Below, piece after piece: positions 32,881 to 41,154 of a stretch of DNA of 64,000 bases (position 1 is its first letter; every line of letters begins with the position of its first letter). The notes under the pieces are model-generated. The model was not told the DNA's origin. It saw nothing but the letters and a program-made list of their open reading frames with translations, and made no database searches. A program made the translations under genes and the position numbers. Origin of the DNA: Clostridia bacterium (lineage in GTDB: Bacteria; Bacillota; Clostridia; Oscillospirales; QAKW01); NCBI GenBank assembly GCA_017464525.1, contig JAFTZM010000002.1:1-64000 (forward strand), given 5' to 3'.

Positions 32881-33399
32881 CAATATGTTCTTTATCGCTT
32901 CCAATGCGGCGGTATCTTCGGCAGCAGGCAGATCATCCGTCCTGGGGCTGATGACAAGGGGAATTTCTCCCTCCACCCCCATCTGCCGCAGCAGCAGGGT
33001 GGCCACCCGAAAGCTTCCGCCCTGTCCGGTGCCTCCAGCAGCCAGGATCACCGCCCCTTTTTTGCCTGAAAGCTTGGGCTTTTTTTGAAAAAAGCCGGCA
33101 CTGAAATAGCATTGCAGCCGACTGGCCAGCGTCAGTAGCGGCCCCGGTAACGTCTCAAACCAAACCGGGGATGCAATGATGATCCGGTCGCTCTCCCCGA
33201 TCAGCCGATAGACCTCCTGCATCTCATCCCGGATACAGCACCCCTCATGGGTACGGCACCAGCGGCAATCCATGCAAGGGCTGACCTTTGCCCAGAATGT
33301 ATCGATCTGAACTACCTCACCGGGCAGTTCCAGAGCCGCCAGCATGGCGGCGGTATCCCCCTGCTTCCGGGGAGAACCGTTCAAGATCAACGTTTTCAT
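32869..33399 (-). CDS. Iron-sulfur flavoprotein / NADPH-dependent FMN reductase family protein
   Basis: The 176-residue flavodoxin-fold protein starts [20 protein letters not shown] with the FMN phosphate loop. It has a compact cysteine cluster CMDCRWCRTHEGCC, which fits the C-x2-C-x2-C-x5-C [4Fe-4S] motif of Isf-type flavoproteins. The IIASPVWFETLPGPLLTLASRL segment is typical of FMN binding. It transfers electrons, possibly in oxidative stress defence. The ATG overlaps the rpoD stop (TGATG), so it is the last gene of the dgt-dnaG-rpoD transcript. Confidence 0.85.
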   Translation of the reverse strand: MKTLILNGSPRKQGDTAAMLAALELPGEVVQIDTFWAKVSPCMDCRWCRTHEGCCIRDEMQEVYRLIGESDRIIIASPVWFETLPGPLLTLASRLQCYFSAGFFQKKPKLSGKKGAVILAAGGTGQGGSFRVATLLLRQMGVEGEIPLVISPRTDDLPAAEDTAALEAIKNILKEP

Positions 33400-34640
33400 C
33401 AGTTATCCAGAAAATCCTTCAACTTACGGCTGCGACTGGGATGGCGCAGTTTCCGGAGGGCCTTGGATTCGATCTGGCGGATCCGCTCACGGGTCACATT
33501 GAACTCCTTGCCCACTTCCTCCAGGGTCCGCTGGCGGCCGTCCCGCAGGCCGAAGCGCAGCTCCAGCACCTTGGCCTCCCGGGGGGTGAGGGTGGAAAGC
33601 ACCTCCACCAGCTGCTCCCGCAGCATGATCTGGGAGGTGGCCTCCACAGGGGCGGGGATATCATCATCGGGAATAAAATCGCCCAGATGGCTATCCTCTT
33701 CCTCACCGATGGGGGTCTCCAGGGAAACCGGATCCAGAGCGATCTTCAGGATCTCCCGTACCTTTTCCTCCGGCTGATTGATCTCCTTTGCGATCTCCTC
33801 GCTGGTAGGATCACGGCCCAGCTCCTGCACCAGCTGGCGAGAGACCCGCATCACCCGGTTGATGGTCTCCACCATATGCACCGGAATCCGGATGGTCCTT
33901 GCCTGATCGGCAATGGCACGGGTAATAGCCTGACGGATCCACCAGGTGGCGTAGGTAGAAAATTTATAACCCTTTTCATAGTCGAACTTTTCCACCGCCT
34001 TAATCAGGCCCAGATTACCCTCCTGGATCAGGTCCAAAAAGTGCATTCCGCGGCCCACATAACGCTTGGCAATGGAGACCACCAGCCGCAGGTTGGCCTC
34101 GGAAAGGCGCTGCTTGGCCTTTTCGCCGGAGGTGATCTCCTTATTATAGAGGTCGATCTCCTCCTGAGTGAATTCATCAGGCAACAGCTCAAAAGCGTCC
34201 CGATCCTCCTCCGGCACCTCGCCGCCATTCTTTTTCAGCTCCATCAGCCGCAGCTGCCGCTGGGCATCGTTGCCCCGGAGCATCCGCTTGGCCAGATCGA
34301 TCTCCTCATCGCCGCTGAGCAGGGGAACCTTACCGATCTCCTTCAGGTAGACCTTCACAGGGTCGTCCACCAGGGTATGCTCCCCGGGATCCACCACCCC
34401 GTTTTCCTCATCCTTCTGCTCCACGCTCTGGACGATACTGTTGATATCCTCCATATCGTCCACAGAGTCCTCGATGATCTCGATGCCCTGCTCCTCCAGC
34501 ATATCATAGAGCTTTTCGATCTGCTCGGGATCCAGCGCCACCTCATCCAGGATATCCATGATCTCCCGGTTGCTCAGAGAGCCTTTGCTTTTGCCCAGCT
34601 CCAGCAATTCCTTGTAAAATGCCTTTTTTTCAATGTTCAT
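33399..34640 (-). CDS. rpoD: RNA polymerase primary sigma factor
   Basis: The 413 residues show region 1.1-like [21 protein letters not shown], region 1.2 ([29 protein letters not shown]), region 2 ([66 protein letters not shown]), region 3 ([25 protein letters not shown]) and region 4 ([19 protein letters not shown]...[33 protein letters not shown]). It is the housekeeping sigma factor, so the TTGACA/TATAAT promoters in this window are expected to use it. It follows dnaG by 3 bp in the classic macromolecular synthesis arrangement. Confidence 0.98.
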   Translation of the reverse strand: MNIEKKAFYKELLELGKSKGSLSNREIMDILDEVALDPEQIEKLYDMLEEQGIEIIEDSVDDMEDINSIVQSVEQKDEENGVVDPGEHTLVDDPVKVYLKEIGKVPLLSGDEEIDLAKRMLRGNDAQRQLRLMELKKNGGEVPEEDRDAFELLPDEFTQEEIDLYNKEITSGEKAKQRLSEANLRLVVSIAKRYVGRGMHFLDLIQEGNLGLIKAVEKFDYEKGYKFSTYATWWIRQAITRAIADQARTIRIPVHMVETINRVMRVSRQLVQELGRDPTSEEIAKEINQPEEKVREILKIALDPVSLETPIGEEEDSHLGDFIPDDDIPAPVEATSQIMLREQLVEVLSTLTPREAKVLELRFGLRDGRQRTLEEVGKEFNVTRERIRQIESKALRKLRHPSRSRKLKDFLDN

Positions 34641-34643
34641 CCT

Positions 34644-36392
34644 TTAATCTCCTTTATTTTGAAGCCGCTGCATCAGCTGCTCCGGTGTCAGGGCACCGGT
34701 ATCCACCCGCTTGGCTCCTTCACTTTTTATTATTTCCACACACTCCAGCAGCTGCGCCTCAGGTTCCCCGTGCAGCACCGAAGTGTTGATGAAAAACGAT
34801 ATCCTGGCCATCTCCTTATCATCGAAGGCCTTGGCAAAAACCGGGGTGGCCGCATCCGGCTCATTCCGGTATTCGCTGAGTATAAATTCATAAACCCGGC
34901 GGTTAAAGCTTGTTACAAACTGCTCCGGGGGCAGCTTCTCTTCGGCAAGCTGCCAGAGATCCGCATGGCGCACCAGAATGGCGATGATCAGTTCTTCGGC
35001 CCGGGCGGCCCGCAAGGCGCCCGCACGCTCGGGATTGACCCGGTCATAGGTGCCGGCGATCTCCTGCTCGCTGCTGCGGATCTCCTTCCGCTGAACAGCG
35101 GCTTTTTTCCGCTTGATGCCCTTTTCCACCTCGGCCCGGACTGCATCAGAGCTGATCCCCAGTTCCCGGCTGAGCTTCAGTACATAAACATCTCGCTCCA
35201 CCGCGCTCTGGATCCCGGTGAGGACCTCCACTGCCTGCCGCAAATACTCCAGCTTCATGGCGGTATCGTTAAGATCCATCCCCGCCTTCAGCTTTTCCAG
35301 CTGAAATTCCACCGGCGTTTTAGAGCTTTTCAGCAGCATGGCGAACCGCTCTTTTCCGTAGGTTTTGATAAATTCATCCGGGTCCTTGGCGCCCTGCATC
35401 TGCAGCACCCGCACCGGGATCCCCTGCTCCTCCAAAAAGCGGATGGCTTTATCGGTTGCCTTCAGGCCGGCGGAATCGTTATCAAAGGCCACCACCACCG
35501 CTTTGGCGTATTTGGCCAGGATCCGGGCCTGCTCCTTGGTAAAGGCAGTACCCAAGGGTGCCACCGCGCCGGTAAAGCCCGCCTGAGAAAGGGAGACCAC
35601 ATCCAGGTTCCCCTCGCATAATATCAACGTTCCCTCCGGCTCATTTTTCGCAAGATGCAGGCCGAAAACACAATTGCCCTTGGTATAGATCTCTGTTTCG
35701 GGGGAGTTGAGATATTTGGGCTGCCCATCCCCCAGGATCCGGCCGGAAAAAGCCACCACATTCCCCCGGAGGTCAAAGACCGGGAACATGACCCGGTTGC
35801 GGAATTTATCGTAGGTATTGCCCTTTTCGCTTTTGGCCAGCAGCCCCGCCGCCAGCATTTCCTCCCAGGAATAGCCCTTGGATTTCAGATGATCCTTCAG
35901 AGCAGAAAAGGAATCGGGGGCATAGCCCAGCCCGTAACGGACGATGGACTCCCGGGTAATGCCTCGGTTGGTGAGGTAATCCAGCCCCGCCTTGCCGGAG
36001 GGGCTCATCAGGGTACTATAGAAAAACCGGGCGGCCAGCTTATGCATCTCGTACATCCGCTGGCGTTTATCCCGCTGGTAGGCAGCATTACGGCTTTCCT
36101 CCTCCGGCAGAGCCATGCCGGAGCGCTCGGCCAGATACCGTACCGCCTCCATATAATCCAGGTTCTGATATTTCATCACAAAGGTGATCACATCCCCCCC
36201 GGCACCGCAGCCGAAGCAGTAATAGGATGCGGTTTCCTCAAAAACGGTGAAGGAGGGGGTCTTTTCTCCGTGGAAGGGGCAAAGGCCGGTATGGCGGGTA
36301 CCGTTCCGTTTCAGCTGCACATACGGCGCGATAATATCCACAATACTGTTGCGCCCCTTCAGCTCGGCTAAAAAACGGCTGTCCAACGCCAT
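34644..36392 (-). CDS. dnaG: DNA primase
   Basis: DnaG makes RNA primers at the replication fork. Starting at 36392 (MALDSRFLAELKGRNS), one base overlapping the dgt stop (TAATG), it has 582 residues. The N-terminal CHC2 zinc domain is CPFH...CFGC (about residues 38-62). The TOPRIM core has LILCEGNLDVVSL and VVAFDNDSAGLKATD. The C-terminal helicase-interaction domain is present but diverged. It sits between dgt and rpoD. Confidence 0.97.
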   Translation of the reverse strand: MALDSRFLAELKGRNSIVDIIAPYVQLKRNGTRHTGLCPFHGEKTPSFTVFEETASYYCFGCGAGGDVITFVMKYQNLDYMEAVRYLAERSGMALPEEESRNAAYQRDKRQRMYEMHKLAARFFYSTLMSPSGKAGLDYLTNRGITRESIVRYGLGYAPDSFSALKDHLKSKGYSWEEMLAAGLLAKSEKGNTYDKFRNRVMFPVFDLRGNVVAFSGRILGDGQPKYLNSPETEIYTKGNCVFGLHLAKNEPEGTLILCEGNLDVVSLSQAGFTGAVAPLGTAFTKEQARILAKYAKAVVVAFDNDSAGLKATDKAIRFLEEQGIPVRVLQMQGAKDPDEFIKTYGKERFAMLLKSSKTPVEFQLEKLKAGMDLNDTAMKLEYLRQAVEVLTGIQSAVERDVYVLKLSRELGISSDAVRAEVEKGIKRKKAAVQRKEIRSSEQEIAGTYDRVNPERAGALRAARAEELIIAILVRHADLWQLAEEKLPPEQFVTSFNRRVYEFILSEYRNEPDAATPVFAKAFDDKEMARISFFINTSVLHGEPEAQLLECVEIIKSEGAKRVDTGALTPEQLMQRLQNKGD

Positions 36393-37399
36393 TAAAATTC
36401 CCATCCTTTCGGTAAATAAATTTCACGGTAAAGATTCACCACATAGGTATCGGTCATGCCGGCCAGATAATCCAGCACCGCACGCTCCACGCCCTCCTCC
36501 CGGAGCACCGCCGCATATTCCTCGGGAATCTCCTTGGGATTTTCCATAAAATGGCGGTAGAGCCGCTGGATCAGCCGCTCTGCCTTGGCCTCCTCAGTCT
36601 TGGCCCTGGAGCCGGTATACACCCGCTCAAACATAAAGGCTCGCAGGGTATCCATGGCATTGCCTACCTCGGGATCGATGGTCACCCCCGGCAGCAGGGA
36701 AAACTGGTCGTTATTCAGGCTGTGATCCACCACCCCTCGCACCAGGGAATTGATCCGGGCGCTATGGCTATTCCCCAGAACGGCGGTGGCCGAAGCGGGC
36801 AGCTCCTCCTCCCGGATAATGCCGCCCCGCAGGGCATCGTCGATATCATGGTTGATATAGGCGATCCGGTCGGAGATCCGCACCACCTGCCCCTCGAAGG
36901 TCTCGGGGAGCTTGGAGCCGGTGTGGCCGGCCATGCCGTCCAGCACCTCATATGTAAGATTCAGATGCTCTAATTTTGCCGCCACCCGCACACTCTGCTC
37001 GTTATGGCGGAAGGGGACGGATGCCACCGCATCCAAGGCCCGCTCCCCGGCATGGCCGAAGGGGGTATGGCCCAGATCATGGCCCAACGCAATGGCCTCG
37101 GTGAGATCCTCATTCAACCGAAGGCTCCGGGCAATGGTACGGGAGATCTGGGAGACCTCCAGGGTATGGGTCAGACGGGTGCGGTAATGATCCCCGGTGG
37201 GGCTCAGAAATACTTGGGTCTTATGCTTCAGCCGCCGGAAGGCCTTGGAATGGACGATCCGATCCCGGTCCCGGGTGAAGCAGGTACGCAGCGGGCAGGG
37301 CTCTGCCGGCTCCGCTCTTCCCCGGCTGTTCCGGGCAAGGCAGGCAAAGGAGGAAAGCTGCTGCGCCTCAAATTCTTCTTGCTGTTCACGGTAATTCAT
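36392..37399 (-). CDS. dgt: dGTP triphosphohydrolase-like HD protein
   Basis: The 335-residue protein has the HD phosphohydrolase ligands in RLTHTLEVSQISRTIARSL and ALGHDLGHTPFGHAGERAL and the later IAYINHDIDDAL. The N-terminal HSKAFRRLKHKTQVFLSPTGDHYRTRLTHT block is diagnostic of the dGTPase family. It hydrolyses dNTPs to deoxynucleosides and triphosphate. AGGAGG precedes the ATG. As first gene before dnaG and rpoD it links dNTP control with replication start. Confidence 0.95.
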   Translation of the reverse strand: MNYREQQEEFEAQQLSSFACLARNSRGRAEPAEPCPLRTCFTRDRDRIVHSKAFRRLKHKTQVFLSPTGDHYRTRLTHTLEVSQISRTIARSLRLNEDLTEAIALGHDLGHTPFGHAGERALDAVASVPFRHNEQSVRVAAKLEHLNLTYEVLDGMAGHTGSKLPETFEGQVVRISDRIAYINHDIDDALRGGIIREEELPASATAVLGNSHSARINSLVRGVVDHSLNNDQFSLLPGVTIDPEVGNAMDTLRAFMFERVYTGSRAKTEEAKAERLIQRLYRHFMENPKEIPEEYAAVLREEGVERAVLDYLAGMTDTYVVNLYREIYLPKGWEF

Positions 37400-37473
37400 G
37401 CTATTTTTACCTCCTAATTATTCTATACAACATAAAAGACAAAATACCTTTTTATTTTTCAAAAAAATTTTTC

Positions 37474-37502
37474 TTGACCTTTTTTAGCAAACTGATTATA
37501 AT
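37474..37502 (+). promoter_or_regulatory. Sigma-A promoter of the YgjV-like gene
   Basis: TTGACC (37474-37479) and TATAAT (37497-37502) are separated by 17 bp, 23 bp before the start codon. Confidence 0.8.
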
Positions 37503-37525
37503 GTTGCCGAAAGGAGGGGAGCCCC

Positions 37526-38065
37526 ATGATCAAGATCATTGCGCAGGTCATCAGCATCATTGCCATGACCATTGCCCTGCTTTCCTTTCAGCAAAAGACT
37601 CAGAAGCGGATCCTGCTGCTGCAGTTCTGCTCCTCTTCCCTTTTTGTGATCCACTTTTTCATGATCGGTGCCCTGACCGGTTGCCTGCTGAATCTGGTGG
37701 GCATCTTCCGGGCTGCCGTATTTGCCAATCGAGGCAAAAAATGGGCGAACCATATTGCATGGCCCATCCTCTTTGTGGCGCTCTTTTTCGGGGTGTATCT
37801 CCTGAATTTTACCGTGCTGGGGCTGACACCCACCGTAGGCAACCTGCTGATCGAGCTGCTGCCTACCCTGGGAATGTTTTCCACCACCGTTTCCTTCCGG
37901 ATGGAAAAGGCCGCTCAGGTGCGGGTGTTCTCCCTCATCAGCGCCCCGCTGTGGCTTACCTATAATATTATTAACTTCTCCATCGGCGGGATCCTGACCG
38001 AGCTTTTTTCAGCCATTTCCATCCTGGTGGGGATGCTTCGGCTGGATCTCAAAAAGAAAAAATAA
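37526..38065 (+). CDS. YgjV-family inner membrane protein
   Basis: The 179-residue protein has five or six hydrophobic segments and the family features IIAMTIALLSFQQKTQKRILLLQFCSSSLFVIHFFMIGALTGCLLNLVGIFRA and a second repeat-like half ending LWLTYNIINFSIGGILTELFSAISILVGMLRLD. The function of the family is not established. AAAGGAGGGG precedes the ATG. It stands alone between dgt and tRNA-Lys. Confidence 0.8.
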   Translation: MIKIIAQVISIIAMTIALLSFQQKTQKRILLLQFCSSSLFVIHFFMIGALTGCLLNLVGIFRAAVFANRGKKWANHIAWPILFVALFFGVYLLNFTVLGLTPTVGNLLIELLPTLGMFSTTVSFRMEKAAQVRVFSLISAPLWLTYNIINFSIGGILTELFSAISILVGMLRLDLKKKK

Positions 38066-38072
38066 ATTTTTC

Positions 38073-38101
38073 TTGACAAATGCGCTTTGACCCTATATAA
38101 T
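38073..38101 (+). promoter_or_regulatory. Consensus promoter of tRNA-Lys
   Basis: TTGACA (38073-38078) and TATAAT (38096-38101) with a 17-bp spacer, 18 bp before the mature tRNA start, make an ideal stable-RNA promoter. Confidence 0.9.
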
Positions 38102-38119
38102 AGATAAGCGCATAAAAAC

Positions 38120-38195
38120 GATCCATTAGCTCAGCTGGCAGAGCATTTGACTTTTAATCAAAGGGTCCGGAGTTCGAATCTCCGATGGATCACCA
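38120..38195 (+). tRNA. tRNA-Lys (anticodon UUU)
   Basis: A 76-nt cloverleaf has acceptor stem GATCCAT/ATGGATC, D-loop AGCTCAGCTGGCAGAGC, anticodon loop CTTTTAA with UUU anticodon, T-arm CCGGAGTTCGAATCTCCG and an encoded CCA end. The promoter at 38073-38101 and the hairpin terminator at 38200-38229 complete the unit. Confidence 0.97.
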
Positions 38196-38199
38196 AAGG

Positions 38200-38229
38200 A
38201 AGCAGGATACTACACTACGTATCCTGCTT
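38200..38229 (+). terminator. Terminator of tRNA-Lys
   Basis: AAGCAGGATAC (38200-38210) pairs with GTATCCTGCTT (38219-38229) around an 8-base loop, followed by a short T-run. Confidence 0.85.
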
Positions 38230-38245
38230 TTAAATTTGATTAAAT

Positions 38246-38369
38246 GAACTCCGGACCCTTTTGACCAATGGCACGCGGTTGCCGCCCATGGCGGTGAGCG
38301 GGTCGGTCATCCTTTCGGCAGGTCGCTTGCGACCTTTGCCGGAGTTCGAATCTCCGATGGATCACCAAA
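38246..38369 (+). pseudogene. tRNA-Lys debris: inverted fragment and duplicated 3' end
   Basis: Positions 38339-38369 repeat exactly the 31 bp at 38167-38197, that is, the T-arm, acceptor 3' strand, CCA and following AAA of tRNA-Lys. Positions 38246-38263 carry an inverse copy of the variable/T-arm junction (TCAAAAGGGTCCGGAGTTC on the minus strand, one extra A relative to the tRNA). The intervening ~75 bp are GC-rich and unrelated to tRNA. There is no 5' half, so this is not a functional tRNA. Confidence 0.85.
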
Positions 38370-38370
38370 T

Positions 38371-38400
38371 AAAAACAGCACCCAGATGGGTGCTGTTTTT
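38371..38400 (+). terminator. Terminator after the duplicated tRNA end
   Basis: AAAAACAGCACCC (38371-38383) and GGGTGCTGTTTTT (38388-38400) form a 13-bp perfect stem with an AGAT loop. Its sequence differs from that of the first tRNA terminator, so it came with the duplicate's own context. Confidence 0.85.
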
Positions 38401-38572
38401 ATTTGACGATCCTCGAAGATCGAACCTTTTTGCATTGCAAAAAGGTTCGTTGAGGCAGCCGCAAAGCCGCGATAGGCTTTGCGGCTTGCCGTGTCTCGGT
38501 CTGCTTAGATTTTTCGTTTACCGCCCGAGGCGGTCGAAAAATCAACGCAGTACCGAGTATCTCCTCTGCCGC
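38401..38572. other. Hairpin-rich non-coding stretch
   Basis: Three consecutive strong hairpins are seen. GAACCTTTTTGC pairs with its complement around ATT (about 38423-38449). GCCGCAAAGCC pairs with GGCTTTGCGGC (about 38459-38486). ATTTTTCG plus ACCGCC pair with GGCGGT plus CGAAAAAT (about 38509-38542). No open frame fits. It lies directly downstream of the GTPase-NYN gene (stop at 38573) and may be a repeat cluster or its terminator. Confidence 0.5.
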
Positions 38573-41059
38573 TCAGCTTTCATTATTCTCTTCGATCAGT
38601 TCCCGCATCCTTGCGTAGGCATCTGCCACCTCTTTTTCAAACTCCCGGGCAGACATCCGCAGCACGCCCTTGCGCACCGCTGTCAGCTGAATGAGAGCGT
38701 CGGAGGTGACCACCCGCACCTTATCGTTTTTTTCAAGCTGGGCAATGAACCGCTCGATAAACACATCGCCGGTCTCATTTTCCTTGGTATAGGCAATATG
38801 AATGCCGCCCCGGTCGAATTTTTCTCCGGCGTTGCCGGCCACCCGGTAGCCGTCAAAGACCAGCACCGTTTCCAGCCTGGCAAAAGCACTGTAATTGATA
38901 AGGATATCTGCCAGCTTATTGCGGGCGGCCTCCAGATCGGCCTGCGCCAGAGACTTGAGTTCCTCCCAGGCGAAGATCACATTATAGCCATCCACCACCA
39001 GCACAGTTTTATGCTCCTCGAAGGATGCCCCTTGATGTTCCTTTGTCTCCATCTTGGCGAGGCCGTATTCTCGGCGGCGGATGGGGCCGAAGGTACGGAG
39101 CATGATGGCCTCCAGCTCCTTATCGCTGATATTCAAATTGCGGTAATTGACCTTGGGTGCCTCGGCCTTCAGGCAACTTTCCAGATGCATATATTCGGCG
39201 ATCTCATGCCACTTAACAATAAACCCGGCCCCCTTGCTGCAAAATACAGAATCGGGGCTGTTTTCCAGATCGCCTTCGGCGTTATAGCCATACTGCGCCA
39301 CCACTTCCTCGGTATTATGGCAAAGGTCGTAGCCCTCCACCTCCAGAGAAATATGCCCCCGGCCTCCGGAATAGGCGGCCAGCTCAGCGGCATAGCCCTC
39401 CAACGTGGTAACAGGGCCCCGGCCGGTGAGAAGATAAAGTTCACCCGCATCCACCGGGCTTTCGAAGGTGGCGGATCTGGCCCGCATATCATTGATGGCC
39501 CGGCCGATCTGCTCCGGCGGCACTTCGATACGGAAAGTATAATATGGCTCCAATAATACAGAGCGTGCCTGCATCAGTCCCTGGCGAACCGCCCGATAGG
39601 TGGCCTGGCGGAAATCCCCGCCCTCGGTATGCTTCAGGTGCGCCCGGCCGGCGGCCAGAGTGATCTTCATATCGGTAATGGGAGATCCGGTGAGAACCCC
39701 CAAATGCTGCTTTTCCTTCAGGTGCATCAGGATCAGCCGCTGCCAGTTGCGCTCCAGCAGATCCTCGCTGACGCAGGACTCAAATTGCAGCCCCTCGCCC
39801 CGGGGCAGAGGCTCCAAAATCAAGTGCACCTCCGCATAATGACGCAGAGGCTCATAGTGGCCCACGCCCTCCACCTTATTTTCAACGGTTTCTTTATACA
39901 TGACCCGGCTTTCGCCGATGCCGATCTCCAGATCGAAACGCTCCCGGACGATGCTTTTCAAGATCTCAGTCTGCACCTCGCCCATGAGGCTGACATAGAT
40001 CTCCTGCAAAAAACCGTCCCAGATGAAGCGAAGCTGGGGATCCTCCTCCTGCAGCAGCCGCAATTTCGGCAGTACTGTTTGGGGATCGGCCCCTTCCGGC
40101 AGGATCAGTTTATAATTCATCACCGGCTCCAGACAGGGCTTGGCCGCTCTGCGCTCGTAGCCCAGCCCCTGGCCGCCGTAGGTTTCGGTAAGGCCGGTGA
40201 GGGCGCAGACCTCCCCGGCAGAGACTTGATCCACCGTTTCAAATTTTCCGCCGGAATAGATGCGGATATTGCTGATCTTCTGCTCCCCCACCTGATCTCG
40301 CACCCGAAGGGTACCGCCGGTGACCTTGATATGGGTGAGCCGCTCCCCCCTGGCATCCCGGCTAATCTTAAAGATCCGCCCGCCCAAGGCATCAGGATAA
40401 ATACCGCCGGGCACCAGCTCCGGCAAAAGGTTCAAAAATTCATCCACCCCCTCCCGCTTCAGCCCGGAGCCGAAAAAGCAGGGAAAGGCCAGCCGCTCCC
40501 GCACCAGCTCCCGGATGGCAACATTCTCTACCCGGCCAGTCTCCAGATACTGCTCCAGAAGAACTTCCTTACACATGGCAAATTCCTCGCTGCTGCCATA
40601 CTCGATGCAGCCCTCGGAAAGCTCTTTTTTCAATTCTTCCAGGATCTCGCTCCGTTCCCGGCGGGCAAAATCCATTTTGGTTACAAAGATCAGGGTCGGC
40701 ACCCGATACAGCTCCAAAAGCCGCCAGAGAGTGCGGGTATGAGCCTGCACCCCATCGGTTCCGCTGATCACCAGCATCGCGCAATCCAGCACCTGCAAGG
40801 TGCGTTCGGTCTCTGCCGAAAAATCCACGTGCCCCGGCGTATCCAGCATAGTGAAACGGACGCCGCCCGCATCGAACACCGCCTGACTGGCAAAAATGGT
40901 GATCCCCCGCTCCCGCTCCAGGGTGTGGGTATCCATAGCGGTATCCCCTCGATCCACCCGGCCTAAGGAACGCAGCCTTCCTGCCCGATATAATAACGCC
41001 TCTGCCAGCGTTGTTTTTCCCGCATCTACGTGCGCTAAAATTCCGATTACTCTTTTCAT
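38573..41059 (-). CDS. Tet(M)/EF-G-like translational GTPase fused to a C-terminal NYN (YacP/Rae1-like) nuclease domain
   Basis: The 828-residue protein has an EF-G-type GTPase domain with [23 protein letters not shown] and VTKMD. EF-G domains II-V follow in the ribosomal-protection arrangement (TGGTLRVRDQV; PEQIGRAINDMRARSATF; GRGHISLEVEGY). From about residue 685 a NYN/PIN-like domain is added: VLVVDGYNVIFAW, ETVLVFDGYRVAG and VVTSDALIQ hold the expected acidic residues. Free-standing YacP/Rae1 is a ribosome A-site endoribonuclease. The fusion suggests a GTPase that enters the ribosome and brings a nuclease. Relatives are often annotated as tetracycline resistance proteins, but resistance should not be assumed. 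The start at 41059 has no Shine-Dalgarno, and its promoter predicts a leaderless mRNA. Confidence 0.85.
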   Translation of the reverse strand: MKRVIGILAHVDAGKTTLAEALLYRAGRLRSLGRVDRGDTAMDTHTLERERGITIFASQAVFDAGGVRFTMLDTPGHVDFSAETERTLQVLDCAMLVISGTDGVQAHTRTLWRLLELYRVPTLIFVTKMDFARRERSEILEELKKELSEGCIEYGSSEEFAMCKEVLLEQYLETGRVENVAIRELVRERLAFPCFFGSGLKREGVDEFLNLLPELVPGGIYPDALGGRIFKISRDARGERLTHIKVTGGTLRVRDQVGEQKISNIRIYSGGKFETVDQVSAGEVCALTGLTETYGGQGLGYERRAAKPCLEPVMNYKLILPEGADPQTVLPKLRLLQEEDPQLRFIWDGFLQEIYVSLMGEVQTEILKSIVRERFDLEIGIGESRVMYKETVENKVEGVGHYEPLRHYAEVHLILEPLPRGEGLQFESCVSEDLLERNWQRLILMHLKEKQHLGVLTGSPITDMKITLAAGRAHLKHTEGGDFRQATYRAVRQGLMQARSVLLEPYYTFRIEVPPEQIGRAINDMRARSATFESPVDAGELYLLTGRGPVTTLEGYAAELAAYSGGRGHISLEVEGYDLCHNTEEVVAQYGYNAEGDLENSPDSVFCSKGAGFIVKWHEIAEYMHLESCLKAEAPKVNYRNLNISDKELEAIMLRTFGPIRRREYGLAKMETKEHQGASFEEHKTVLVVDGYNVIFAWEELKSLAQADLEAARNKLADILINYSAFARLETVLVFDGYRVAGNAGEKFDRGGIHIAYTKENETGDVFIERFIAQLEKNDKVRVVTSDALIQLTAVRKGVLRMSAREFEKEVADAYARMRELIEENNES

Positions 41060-41066
41060 GACTATA

Positions 41067-41119
41067 ATTCTACTTCATTCTCTTGCTTTTTGCAAGACCT
41101 TATACTATACTGGTAATAT
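41067..41119. promoter_or_regulatory. Divergent promoters sharing one palindromic -35 box
   Basis: TTGCAA at 41090-41095 is its own reverse complement. To the left (minus strand) it pairs with TAGAAT (41067-41072) at 17 bp for the GTPase-NYN gene. To the right (plus strand) it pairs with TAATAT (41114-41119) at 18 bp for the MocR gene. RNA polymerase could use only one at a time. Confidence 0.65.
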
Positions 41120-41154
41120 CAAAACTTTTATAGAAAAGAAAGTGTTATGACCAA

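Noticed and set aside
33288..35621. 777-codon open frame on the plus strand across rpoD and dnaG
   Set aside because: Antisense shadow of two unmistakable housekeeping genes; the translation is rich in His/Leu/Gln without domains.
38246..38369. A second functional tRNA-Lys
   Set aside because: Only the T-arm and acceptor 3' side are present; there is no D-arm, anticodon arm or 5' acceptor strand.
38573..41059. Calling this a tetracycline resistance gene
   Set aside because: The GTPase belongs to the ribosomal-protection-like group but is fused to a NYN domain and sits in a chromosomal context without mobile flanks. Resistance is not shown by the sequence.
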